From JAGTRI01 sp964580405 (GTDB lineage: Archaea > Thermoproteota > Bathyarchaeia > Bathyarchaeales > DTEX01), in the NCBI GenBank assembly GCA_964580405.1, contig CAZOKM010000026.1, forward strand, positions 1-18,212: a stretch of DNA of 18,212 bases, given 5' to 3'. The translations under genes were made by a program, and so were the position numbers. Each line of letters begins with the position of its first letter. Position 1 is the stretch's first letter. The notes below the pieces were generated by a model. The model saw nothing but the letters and a program-made list of their open reading frames with translations, was not told where the DNA came from and did no database searches. Positions 1 through 6,854 of the stretch are shown here, piece by piece.

Positions 1-180
1 CTCGTCGCCTTTGGAGCGCCGTCGAAGGGTCTTCACGAAATATTGAAGCAGGAGAACCTCGACCTCGCGGACGTGGCGGACTTCGTCGTGAACACTGTAC
101 CCTTCCAAGCCACTGAAACGGTGCGGACCGAGGAAGCCCTGTACGCGACCCTCGCCGCGATAAACCTTCTGATGCCATGA
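1..180 (+). CDS. SPOUT-family RNA methyltransferase (C9orf114/DUF171-like), C-terminal end only
   Basis: Frame 1 is open from the window edge to a TGA at 178-180, giving the last 59 residues of a protein whose start lies outside. The fragment carries FGAPSKGLHEI, then VNTVPFQATETVRTEEALYATLAAIN near the C-terminus. The combination of a glycine/proline loop and 'N-T-(I/V)-P...Q-x-TETVRTEEAL' is what I know from the C-terminal knot of the Methyltrn_RNA_3 (DUF171) branch of SPOUT methyltransferases, which bind S-adenosylmethionine through a trefoil knot and modify RNA. The substrate in this organism cannot be told. It is convergent with hel308, and a hairpin with T runs follows the stop. Family assignment is fairly secure; the exact activity is not. 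Confidence 0.78.
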   Translation, partial: LVAFGAPSKGLHEILKQENLDLADVADFVVNTVPFQATETVRTEEALYATLAAINLLMP

Positions 181-188
181 TGAATCTG

Positions 189-206
189 GTAAAAAAACAT
201 TTTTAC
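189..206. terminator. Hairpin with T runs on both strands between convergent genes
   Basis: GTAAAAA (189-195) is the perfect inverted repeat of TTTTTAC (200-206) with a 4-nt AACA loop. It gives a T5 run on the plus strand and a T7 run on the minus strand. It lies 8 bp after the methyltransferase stop and downstream of hel308, so it could terminate both genes. Archaeal RNA polymerase terminates at U tracts, so the T runs may matter more than the weak A-T stem. No gene is seen in 181-261. Confidence 0.5.
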
Positions 207-261
207 ATGTTACTTGCAGACGATTTTGAAGAAAAGGGTCAAGATATCGAATACCTTATTA

Positions 262-2499
262 TTACTCATAATATTCCGTGAGGGCTTGCTGTTCAGCTTT
301 TTCTTCGGTGGACAGTTTCTCCCACTCCTCGCGCTTTACGTAGCCGCCTATCTGCTCCTTGATCTTCTTCGCGACCGCCTGACCGATCAACGGCAGACCC
401 GTGAGCGTGCTGAGCGGGACCCTCTGCAGGTCCTCGAACGTCTTGAACCCCGAGTTGAACAGGACCCGGGCTCGCGCCCTGCCCACGCCCTCGAGCTTCG
501 TCAGGGGCAGCAGCTCAGCCTTGACCCCCTTGACCACCCTCTCCCGCAGCTCCATGACTTTTGGGAGGGCATCCTTGTGCCCCAGAAGCCTCGCCAGCTC
601 AGAGCCACTGTACAGCAGCCACTCCGCCGTTGCTATAAGCCGGTAAAGGTCCCCGGGCTCGACGCTGAACGTCTCGATCATCGAGTCCTCGGAGGTTTCG
701 TCAGCCCAAGCCCTGATCACAAGGGCGGTCTTCACCTCGCCGAGGAACTCCTCATAATTGACCCTGTCCGCCCACTCGTCCGGCGTCTCAAACAGGAACT
801 CGCCCGTATGGTTCTCGGCGTACATGGCGACCTTCTCGAGCTCCCGCGTTGAGCACCTGAGCTTGGGGAACATGTCCGGCGTGTGAGCCACCATGTGCAT
901 GTAGCTGAGGTCCGAGAGCTTGGGTGCCCTGTTGTTAAGTCCGTCGCGGATGACGATGGCTGACACGGGGTCGATGTAGAGCTGCGATATCCTCCTTCCG
1001 AAGCGGGTGGCTTTGATGTCCTGCCCGTCGACTTCGATCATTTCCTCGTCGTAGAGGAACTTCAGTATCCTGGCGATCATCCCCTTGATGGCCCGAATGT
1101 CGTACTGGAAGGAGTAAAGCGTCTTTCCGAAGAAGTCGTAGACTCCCTGCTCCGAACGGGCGAACTCCGACGCTATCGTGGCCAGGACGTGGGTTCTGAG
1201 GATTTTTTCGACGCCGAGCTTCGACCAAATCCGCTCGGGCTGGGCGAGGACGTAGCTCGTCATGAGGTAGTCCATCTCCTCCTCGGTTTTAGCGATGAGC
1301 ACGGATTCGCCGATCTTGTCGTACTTGGGCCGCCCCGCCCTCCCGACCATCTGCTTGTACTCGAGCACGCTTATCGGGTAATAGCCGTACCCGGGGTCGT
1401 AGCGCCTGTAGCTGCTGACGACGACCGTCCTCGCGGGCAGGTTCACGCCAAAAGCCAGAGTCGGAGTGGCGGTGAGAACCTTGATCCTTCCGTCCCTGAA
1501 CGAGTCCTCGATCAGCTTTCGGTGCGCCGAACCCAAACCGGCGTGGTGGAAGGCGACGCCGTCCTTGACAAGCTCCGCCAGCATCGCACTTATCCTCGTC
1601 TTCTCGCCCGAGCTCGCGATTAACTCCGAGATGTGGCCAAGCGACCTGTGCGCCACCTTCGAAAGGACTCTGCCAACCTCTGGCGCCGCCTTCTTCGCCA
1701 AGCCAACTGACTCCCTCCTCGTCGACGCGAAGATGAGCGCCTGTCCTCCCTGCTGGATGCTGCGCAGCGCGATGTTGATGGGCGGGTTGCTTGACAGCTT
1801 CTCTATCTTGGCTGAGCCGCCGTCCCTGAACTGGACGTCCAAGCCGTGCAGCACGCCTTCCCTCAGCTCGACGGGCCTCCACTGCGTCGAAACCGTGATG
1901 GCCTTCAGCCACTCCGCGATATCCTCGGCGTTCTTGACCGTGGCGCTCAGAGCCAGCAGCTGCACGTCCGGGTTCACCTGAAGCAAGCGGGCGAGGACTA
2001 CCTCCAATGTTGGCCCCCTGTCCCCGTCGTTCAATAAGTGAACCTCGTCTGCGACCACAAGCGTCAGGTCGTCCATCCACTGCGCCCTGTGCCTGAGCAG
2101 CGAGTCGCACTTCTCGTTCGTGGCGATGATGACGTCGAACCTCGCCAGCCAAGGGTCGCCGCTGTCGTAGTCGCCCGTGGTTATGCCGACCCTGATTTTC
2201 GCGCCGTTCGGCTTGCTCAGGGACTCATACTTCTTGAACTCAGCGTACTTCTCGCTGGCTAAAGCCCTGAGTGGACATAGGTAAAGGACCTTGCCGCCCC
2301 TTTCCAGAATGTGTTTGACGGCGCAGAGCTCCGCGACGAGTGTTTTCCCCGAGGCCGTCGGCGTCGTCAGAAGCAGGTTCTTCCCGTCAACCGCCCCAGC
2401 CTTCACTGCTTCCTCCTGCGGCGGGAAGAGCTCCCTGATTCCTTGGTCGACCAGCAGCTGCTTCGCCTGTTCGGGTATGCTCAGCTCTTCCACTAACAA
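262..2499 (-). CDS. hel308: ATP-dependent DNA helicase Hel308 (Hjm)
   Basis: This is a superfamily-2 3'-5' helicase that in archaea unwinds lagging-strand and forked DNA at stalled replication forks. The 745 residues are close to the usual family length. Visible motifs in order: FPPQ (25-28, Q-like motif), Walker A TPTASGKT (46-53), DEVH (151-154), SAT (185-187), motif V around TATPTLAFGVNLPAR (343-357), motif VI QMVGRAGR (383-390), a winged-helix/ratchet region, and a C-terminal helix-hairpin-helix with GVGRARAR (671-678). The last residues QQALTEYY (737-744) fit the PCNA-interacting PIP box. The start is TTG at 2499, preceded by AAGGT about 8 nt upstream and an in-frame stop just before it; GTG at 2493 is the alternative. 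It lies 27 bp after the mcm stop, so it is probably the third gene of the gins-mcm-hel308 operon. Confidence 0.95.
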   Translation of the reverse strand: MLVEELSIPEQAKQLLVDQGIRELFPPQEEAVKAGAVDGKNLLLTTPTASGKTLVAELCAVKHILERGGKVLYLCPLRALASEKYAEFKKYESLSKPNGAKIRVGITTGDYDSGDPWLARFDVIIATNEKCDSLLRHRAQWMDDLTLVVADEVHLLNDGDRGPTLEVVLARLLQVNPDVQLLALSATVKNAEDIAEWLKAITVSTQWRPVELREGVLHGLDVQFRDGGSAKIEKLSSNPPINIALRSIQQGGQALIFASTRRESVGLAKKAAPEVGRVLSKVAHRSLGHISELIASSGEKTRISAMLAELVKDGVAFHHAGLGSAHRKLIEDSFRDGRIKVLTATPTLAFGVNLPARTVVVSSYRRYDPGYGYYPISVLEYKQMVGRAGRPKYDKIGESVLIAKTEEEMDYLMTSYVLAQPERIWSKLGVEKILRTHVLATIASEFARSEQGVYDFFGKTLYSFQYDIRAIKGMIARILKFLYDEEMIEVDGQDIKATRFGRRISQLYIDPVSAIVIRDGLNNRAPKLSDLSYMHMVAHTPDMFPKLRCSTRELEKVAMYAENHTGEFLFETPDEWADRVNYEEFLGEVKTALVIRAWADETSEDSMIETFSVEPGDLYRLIATAEWLLYSGSELARLLGHKDALPKVMELRERVVKGVKAELLPLTKLEGVGRARARVLFNSGFKTFEDLQRVPLSTLTGLPLIGQAVAKKIKEQIGGYVKREEWEKLSTEEKAEQQALTEYYE

Positions 2500-2526
2500 G
2501 TTCTAGACCTTTCTTCATGCGTGAGC

Positions 2527-4587
2527 TTAGGTTTTCTTCACGTACCCTTCGCGGGGCTCGTAGATTGTGCCCTCTCTTCTCATCAGGCCAAGCAGCCTTT
2601 CGGCTTCTATTCTGTCAACGTCGAACTCCGTTGCCAGCCTATCGACGAGCTCGGACCTTTTAACGGTGCCCGTCTCCTTCTCCATCTCGATCAGCACCTT
2701 CAGGATGACCCCGAGCTTGTCCTGCAGGCTCTTGGGCTTCCCTGTCATGATGATGTCGATGTCGATCTTGTGCGAAGCCACGTCGATGCCCGCCTCCTCC
2801 AGAGACTCGTTCATGATCGCGATGGCGTGGTCCGCGTCGTCAGAATTGACTTCTTCCCTTAAGGCAGCCCTCGCCCGAGCCTCAGATATTCTGACCAACG
2901 ATTCCAGCTGGCGGGCGGTGATGGCGATGGGCGAACCCTCAACCTCGCTGGTGGAGCGCATCTCCAGATAGAACTCCCTCAGCCTGTTGAAGGCTGCCTG
3001 AGAAATGACAGGCGTGAACCCCTTGGAGTAGGCAATGTACTTCCTCAGGAGGTCCGCTGGAATGGGCGGCACTTCAGGCGGCGCTTGGCGCATGTGGAGC
3101 TCCAGAATGTGTTCGCTCATCAGGGTGTCCCGCTCCCTTTCCGGAACGTCCTTTAGCACGAAAATCAGGTCAAACCTCGAAAGAATCGTGACAGGAAGCG
3201 AAATGTTCTCAGTCACCGTCCTGTAGGCGTCGTACCTTCCAAGCGCGGGGTTAGCGGCGCCCAAGATTGCGGCACGGGCGTTCAGGGTCGCAACGATTCC
3301 TCCCTTCGCGATGGAAATCGTATGTTGTTCCATGGCTTCGTGGATGGCGACTCTGTCCTCGGGGCGCATCTTGTCCATCTCGTCGATGCAGGCTATGCCT
3401 TTGTCCGCAAGCACGAGGGCGCCCGCTTCAAGCGTCATCCCGCCAGTTGCCGTGGGCAAGACAGCCGCGGTCAACCCAGCAGCTGTGGTTCCTCTTCCGC
3501 TCGTGTACAGTCCCCGGGGGGCAATCTTCGGCACGTACCTCAGAAGCTGGGACTTCGCTGTGCCGGGGTCTCCGACGAGCAGGATGTTGGGTTCGCCGCG
3601 TATGCTGATGTCGGGCAGGTGCTTGGGGACTCCTCCGAAGAGGAGGTACATTATCGCCTCCTTGATGTGCTCGTAGCCGTAGACGGACGGCGCGATAGAG
3701 CGGACGATTTTTTCGTGCACGTGCGGGTCCTTGGATAGCTCGAGGATTTGCTGCTCCTCCTCAGGCGTAATGTTGAGCGACTCGGACTCCCTCCCCGATG
3801 AGTCAATGTAGTTCGCGTTGATGTAAAGCGGGAAAGCCCTTGACTTTCCACCCGTCTTTGACGTAGCCTTGGTTTCCGCGTGGATTATGCCTATGACGTA
3901 GACGCGGTCTCCCGGTCTGGCGAGGTCAACGAGGTCTCTTCCTATGAGCTGAATGTCCAACGAACGCGGCGTCTGCCCCGGAGGCAGCTCCTCGGGGTAC
4001 TCTTGGATGCGGAGCTCCTGCGAGTCGACGAACTCGGACTCGTCCTCCATCAGCTCGAAGCTGCTCGTGTTCTTGCACGTCGGGTTCGTGCACTTCGACG
4101 GCTGGGAAAGAAAATTGCCCGACTGGGGAACTTCAATCGTCTCCTCGCACCGGTTGCACTTGAAGACGGCTCTCTGGACGAAAGGTCTGACGTTCGTCGC
4201 GCGGATGACGATGCCCTCAAGCAGCTCGAGCTTGCCAATGTGGTCGGAGCTGAGCTCCCGCAGCGGAATCTTGTAGGGGATGCCGCGGACCCTGACCTTG
4301 ACCCCCTGCTCCCTGATTCTCTCGGCGTATTCTGGGTCCTGTATCTGCAGCTGGTCGAAGGCCGCGTTGTTCCCGTATTCTAAAAATTCTTCGGGCTTAT
4401 TGAGTAACCCCTCAACGAGCATGCTGTCGAAGATGTCGAGGTCGTTAAAATCGATGACAAGCGAGGTTGCGCCGTTGATTGCCATCTGCGAAATCCGCTG
4501 GCGGTACTTGTCCGTTTTGAGGAAGCTCTGGAACCTTTCCTGAGGCTTGTCAACTTCTTGAGGCTTGTCCGTAACCAGTTCAGTCAT
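2527..4587 (-). CDS. mcm: Replicative minichromosome maintenance (MCM) helicase
   Basis: The 686-residue protein is the archaeal homohexameric 3'-5' replicative helicase. The N-terminal half has an OB-fold region with a zinc site (C144, C147, C166, C171). The AAA+ module has Walker A GDPGTAKS (339-346), Walker B CIDEMD (400-405), sensor-1 GAANP (443-447) and arginine finger SRFD (470-473). A C-terminal winged-helix region follows (about 610-686). All catalytic motifs are intact, so it should be active. An oddity is a short tandem DKPQE repeat at the very N-terminus (residues 7-17). ATG at 4587 has GGAG upstream; only 15 bp separate it from the gins stop, which implies co-transcription. Archaeal GINS binds MCM to form the CMG-type unwinding complex, which fits the pairing. 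Confidence 0.97.
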   Translation of the reverse strand: MTELVTDKPQEVDKPQERFQSFLKTDKYRQRISQMAINGATSLVIDFNDLDIFDSMLVEGLLNKPEEFLEYGNNAAFDQLQIQDPEYAERIREQGVKVRVRGIPYKIPLRELSSDHIGKLELLEGIVIRATNVRPFVQRAVFKCNRCEETIEVPQSGNFLSQPSKCTNPTCKNTSSFELMEDESEFVDSQELRIQEYPEELPPGQTPRSLDIQLIGRDLVDLARPGDRVYVIGIIHAETKATSKTGGKSRAFPLYINANYIDSSGRESESLNITPEEEQQILELSKDPHVHEKIVRSIAPSVYGYEHIKEAIMYLLFGGVPKHLPDISIRGEPNILLVGDPGTAKSQLLRYVPKIAPRGLYTSGRGTTAAGLTAAVLPTATGGMTLEAGALVLADKGIACIDEMDKMRPEDRVAIHEAMEQHTISIAKGGIVATLNARAAILGAANPALGRYDAYRTVTENISLPVTILSRFDLIFVLKDVPERERDTLMSEHILELHMRQAPPEVPPIPADLLRKYIAYSKGFTPVISQAAFNRLREFYLEMRSTSEVEGSPIAITARQLESLVRISEARARAALREEVNSDDADHAIAIMNESLEEAGIDVASHKIDIDIIMTGKPKSLQDKLGVILKVLIEMEKETGTVKRSELVDRLATEFDVDRIEAERLLGLMRREGTIYEPREGYVKKT

Positions 4588-4602
4588 GTCTGCCGCCTTC
4601 TC

Positions 4603-5151
4603 CTAGAGGATTTCGCGTCTCCACTCGTTGATGATTTTGTCCAGCTCCTCGTAAAGAGCCAGCTCCTCAGACGTCAGGCTCCGCAGTATTTGCCCTTTTT
4701 GCCCCGGCGTGGAAGCCAATGTGATTATTTTTTTGAGCCTGCAGTCAACGATGTCCTTGGAGAGCTGCTGGACATGCTCGTACTCCCTCATTTTCTCGGG
4801 ACTGCTCTTGGAGACGCCTTTCAGGTCCTCAAGCACCCGCCTCAGCCTAGGGTAAAAGTCGTCGGGGAGAGCGGATAGGCTGCTTATGGGCTGGATGCGT
4901 TCCCTGTGAAGAATGGGGTAAAGCCTCGCAGCGTTCAATGTTTCCTCCCGAGGGCGGACCAGCCCGTCTTTTTCGAGCTCGCGTGCGACCCAGAACCTGA
5001 TTTCGTACTCGTTCCCCTCGTCGAACGGACCGACCTTCAAGCCTGTTAGCTCAATCTCAGGCGAACTCCTGACCGCGACCACCTTTATGGGCTTATTCTC
5101 GAACGAAGCGTCCGCGTCCCTTATCGGCGAACGGGCATTCTCGGAAGACAT
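4603..5151 (-). CDS. gins23: GINS complex subunit, B-A domain order (Gins23-like)
   Basis: This 182-residue protein has an N-terminal small beta-type segment (about 20-70, with the GPFDEGNEYEIRFWVARELE stretch typical of a GINS B domain). A helical A-type domain follows (about 95-182, with DFYPRLRRVLEDL, RLKKIITLAS and a closing LTSEELALYEELDKII). B before A is the arrangement of Psf2/Psf3 and archaeal Gins23, whereas Gins51 is A-B. GINS joins MCM and the Cdc45/RecJ-like protein in the replicative helicase. The gene sits directly upstream of mcm, as gins23 does in Sulfolobus. ATG at 5151 is preceded by a strong ribosome-binding site (AGAGGT, 8 nt away). The family call is good; the Gins23 rather than Gins51 subtype rests on domain order alone. 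Confidence 0.78.
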   Translation of the reverse strand: MSSENARSPIRDADASFENKPIKVVAVRSSPEIELTGLKVGPFDEGNEYEIRFWVARELEKDGLVRPREETLNAARLYPILHRERIQPISSLSALPDDFYPRLRRVLEDLKGVSKSSPEKMREYEHVQQLSKDIVDCRLKKIITLASTPGQKGQILRSLTSEELALYEELDKIINEWRREIL

Positions 5152-5159
5152 GACAGTAA

Positions 5160-5208
5160 ACCTCTGCTATACTGAAAACACACATACAATAGGTCCACTT
5201 ATATAAAA
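5160..5208 (-). promoter_or_regulatory. Promoter and ribosome-binding site of the gins-mcm-hel308 operon
   Basis: Reading the minus strand, a TATA box TTTTATATA lies at 5208-5200, predicting a transcription start near 5175. AGAGGT (5165-5160) then sits 8 nt before the gins ATG at 5151. It is the only clear promoter upstream of the three closely spaced replication genes. Confidence 0.6.
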
Positions 5209-5382
5209 ACTGACTAACCAAAAAAACAAGCTGAAGCGAGAATTTTTTAGGGCAACAAAAGCCATTGTTTTTAGTAATGAAGACTTTTTTGGTAGTATTG
5301 GATTCAACATGATAAACGGATTGTTTGCGCCCCAGAACAACAGAATATTTGCGACGCAAAACAGCACGTCGCCAACAGCCGA

Positions 5383-5459
5383 ATGTTACACAAAAATTGA
5401 AATCTGATGTTACACAAATCAGATAGCTGAGAAAAGCCCGTCTTCCACATCTTGACGGG
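5383..5459. repeat. Direct repeat pair and two inverted repeats in divergent spacer
   Basis: ATGTTACACAAA occurs at 5383-5394 and 5407-5418. The second copy fills the loop of the inverted repeat ATCTGA/TCAGAT (arms 5402-5407 and 5419-5424). A second inverted repeat, CCCGTC/GACGGG (5437-5442 and 5454-5459), follows, also with an 11-nt loop, and its centre is 35 bp from the first. The equal geometry suggests protein-binding sites or paired hairpins. No function is demonstrated. Confidence 0.5.
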
Positions 5460-5500
5460 GGTATGCAATGTTTTTTAGGCTGTTCAAAGATAGAGTAGTT

Positions 5501-5509
5501 CGATAAAAG
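5501..5509 (+). promoter_or_regulatory. Possible TATA box for the DUF99-Toprim pair
   Basis: CGATAAAAG lies about 30-40 bp before the proposed TTG start at 5540, a spacing that would give a very short leader. The match to a TATA box is only approximate, so this is a weak call. Confidence 0.3.
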
Positions 5510-5539
5510 TTTACGAAAAAAAGTCAAGGATGGCAAGCG

Positions 5540-6163
5540 TTGAAGCTCCACGTCCACAAAAGAGCCTTCAGAGCCCTAGGAATCTCGGAAAGCTTCGTCA
5601 AAGGCAAAAGCCAAAAATCGGTTCTCGCAGGCGTGGTCATGCGGGCGGACAAAGCCATCGACGGGTTCGTCTTCTCCGAGGCAACGGTGGGCGGGATGGA
5701 CGCCACCGACAAGGTGATTGGGATGCACAAGGCTCTGGGAAGGAGCGACGTGAACGTGCTTCTGCTGAACGGCTGCGTCATCAGCTGGTACAACGTCGTC
5801 GACCTGAACAGGGTCGCAGACGAAACAGGGCTTCCCCTAGTCTGCGTCACCTACGACGAGTCCGAGGGACTCGACAAATACTTCAAGGAGCTGTTCCCTC
5901 AAGACTGGGAGACCCGCGTCCAAGTCTACCACAACAACAAGAAAAGGACGCCAATGACGCTAAGAACGGGGCACGCTGTCTACGCGAGGTTCCTTGGAAT
6001 GAGCGTGGAGGAAGCGAAGGAAGTCCTCGACAAGTTCACGACCCACGGCGCTGTCCCCGAGCCTCTGAGAGTAGCCCGCCTGCTAGCTAGAGCGACTGTT
6101 AGGACTCTACTGCCAAAGTTGCACGCGAAAAAGCATGGAAAAGCTGAAGATGTTCAACGATAG
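5540..6163 (+). CDS. DUF99 family protein (endonuclease V-like fold)
   Basis: The 207-residue protein has the hallmarks I know of archaeal DUF99: LGISESF (13-19), LAGVVMRADKAIDGF (29-43), TVGGMDATD (49-57) and LLLNGCVISWYNVVDL (74-89). DUF99 is related in fold to endonuclease V (RNase H-like), and the conserved aspartates D37, D41, D54 and D57 could be metal ligands. The cellular role is not established, so a nuclease function is inference. The start is TTG at 5540 with a purine-rich AAGGATGG upstream. The ATG at 5530 is in another frame, and an in-frame stop lies at 5504-5506. A small Toprim gene follows after 23 bp, probably in the same transcript. Confidence 0.85.
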   Translation: MKLHVHKRAFRALGISESFVKGKSQKSVLAGVVMRADKAIDGFVFSEATVGGMDATDKVIGMHKALGRSDVNVLLLNGCVISWYNVVDLNRVADETGLPLVCVTYDESEGLDKYFKELFPQDWETRVQVYHNNKKRTPMTLRTGHAVYARFLGMSVEEAKEVLDKFTTHGAVPEPLRVARLLARATVRTLLPKLHAKKHGKAEDVQR

Positions 6164-6186
6164 TTTGCTGAGACGGAGGGTTGTGG

Positions 6187-6621
6187 ATGCCTAGTTCTAA
6201 TGAAAGAAGGATGGAAGAGATACAGCATATCCTAGAAGAACTAGCTGCTGAGGCTGCGGAAGGAACGCCCATAATCGTCGAGGGACCGAGAGACCGAGAA
6301 AGCTTGGAAAGGCTCGAAGTAAAGGGCGACGTAATATCCGCGAAAACGTCGGGGAAAACGTTGCTGGACACGCTTCAGGAAATAGAAGACCACAGCAAAG
6401 GCGAGGTCATACTGCTCATGGACTTCGACAGGAGAGGAAAAGAGATGACCGCACGCCTCATCAAAAACCTCGAAAAAAGCAGCGTAAAAACCAACCTCGT
6501 GTACTGGAAAAAGCTTTCCAGCCTCGTCGGACGCGACGTCAAAGACATAGAAGGCTTAGCATCGTACGTTCAAACGCTTAACAAAAAAATAGGGAAGAAC
6601 GTAACGAATCCGAGTTTTTAG
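6187..6621 (+). CDS. Small Toprim-domain protein (UPF0292/COG1658-like)
   Basis: This 144-residue protein is little more than a Toprim domain. IIVEGPRDRESL carries the conserved glutamate (E32), and LLMDFDRRG carries the DxD pair (D79, D81), the Mg2+-binding signature shared by DnaG primases, topoisomerases, OLD nucleases and RNase M5. Archaeal stand-alone Toprim proteins of this kind have no settled function. I place the start at ATG 6187 because GGAGG (6175-6179) sits 7 nt upstream; an in-frame TTG at 6181 would be directly against the ribosome-binding site. It follows DUF99 by 23 bp and precedes dnaG, the other Toprim gene here. Confidence 0.82.
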   Translation: MPSSNERRMEEIQHILEELAAEAAEGTPIIVEGPRDRESLERLEVKGDVISAKTSGKTLLDTLQEIEDHSKGEVILLMDFDRRGKEMTARLIKNLEKSSVKTNLVYWKKLSSLVGRDVKDIEGLASYVQTLNKKIGKNVTNPSF

Positions 6622-6854
6622 GGATTTCTAATAGAAGAAAGAGCATTCAGTAAAAGGCTAGAATCAATCAGTTTTGTGTTTATGTAAATGGATGTAAAAA
6701 CCGAATCTTTTTTATGTAGGTATCTCACGTATATGGTGAGAGGTTAAAACAATTAACCTCAAAAAATCAAGCTCAATAATGAACAATAAACTGATCATTA
6801 CTTGAGGAACAAGAAAAAAATGAAAATAACAGAAAACAAAGAGGTGTATGTTAA
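6622..6854 (+). other. Structured leader/promoter region upstream of dnaG; no gene
   Basis: This 233-bp AT-rich spacer has no coding sequence. It contains a short repeat ATGTAAA (6682-6688, 6692-6698), TATA-like tracts (TTTTTTATG at 6708-6716; GTATATG at 6729-6735), three inverted repeats between 6723 and 6806, and the dnaG ribosome-binding site GAGGTG at 6841-6846. Depending on which TATA element is used, part of the repeat set would lie in the dnaG 5' leader. Confidence 0.5.
6723..6806 (+). repeat. Three consecutive inverted repeats before dnaG
   Basis: Stem 1 is TCTCAC/GTGAGA (6723-6728/6736-6741) around GTATATG. Stem 2 is GAGGTTAA/TTAACCTC (6740-6747/6753-6760) with a 5-nt loop, sharing 2 nt with stem 1. 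Stem 3 is CTCAATAATGA (6772-6782) with TCATTACTTGAG (6795-6806), 11 bp with one bulged C and a 12-nt loop. Stem 1 encloses a TATA-like core and so resembles an operator. Stems 2 and 3 could form in RNA. Confidence 0.55.

Larger units (their letters stand above)
5152..5539. other. Divergent AT-rich spacer between gins operon and DUF99; no gene
   Basis: This 388-bp stretch has no convincing coding sequence. Besides the gins promoter it holds a direct repeat ATGTTACACAAA (5383-5394 and 5407-5418, period 24). It also holds two 6-bp inverted repeats, ATCTGA/TCAGAT (5402-5407/5419-5424) and CCCGTC/GACGGG (5437-5442/5454-5459), each with an 11-nt loop. A TATA-like GATAAAAG at 5502-5509 could drive the DUF99 gene. 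The elements could be operators, a small RNA or an origin-type element; the sequence alone does not decide. Confidence 0.55.

Noticed and set aside
5402..5430. C/D-box-like sequences (CTGATG and CTGA) in the divergent spacer
   Set aside because: The boxes are too close together, and no D'/C' pair or guide-length spacer is present.
5443..5462. TTCCAC...GGGGGT resembling an archaeal origin recognition box (ORB)
   Set aside because: Spacing between the two halves is shorter than in known ORBs, the middle GAAAC is absent, no second copy is seen, and no orc1/cdc6 gene is in the window. Most of the G run is explained by the CCCGTC/GACGGG inverted repeat.
5093..5557. 154-codon minus-strand reading frame overlapping the gins start and spacer
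   Set aside because: It has no recognisable domain, runs through the promoter and AT-rich spacer, and overlaps the better-supported gins gene.
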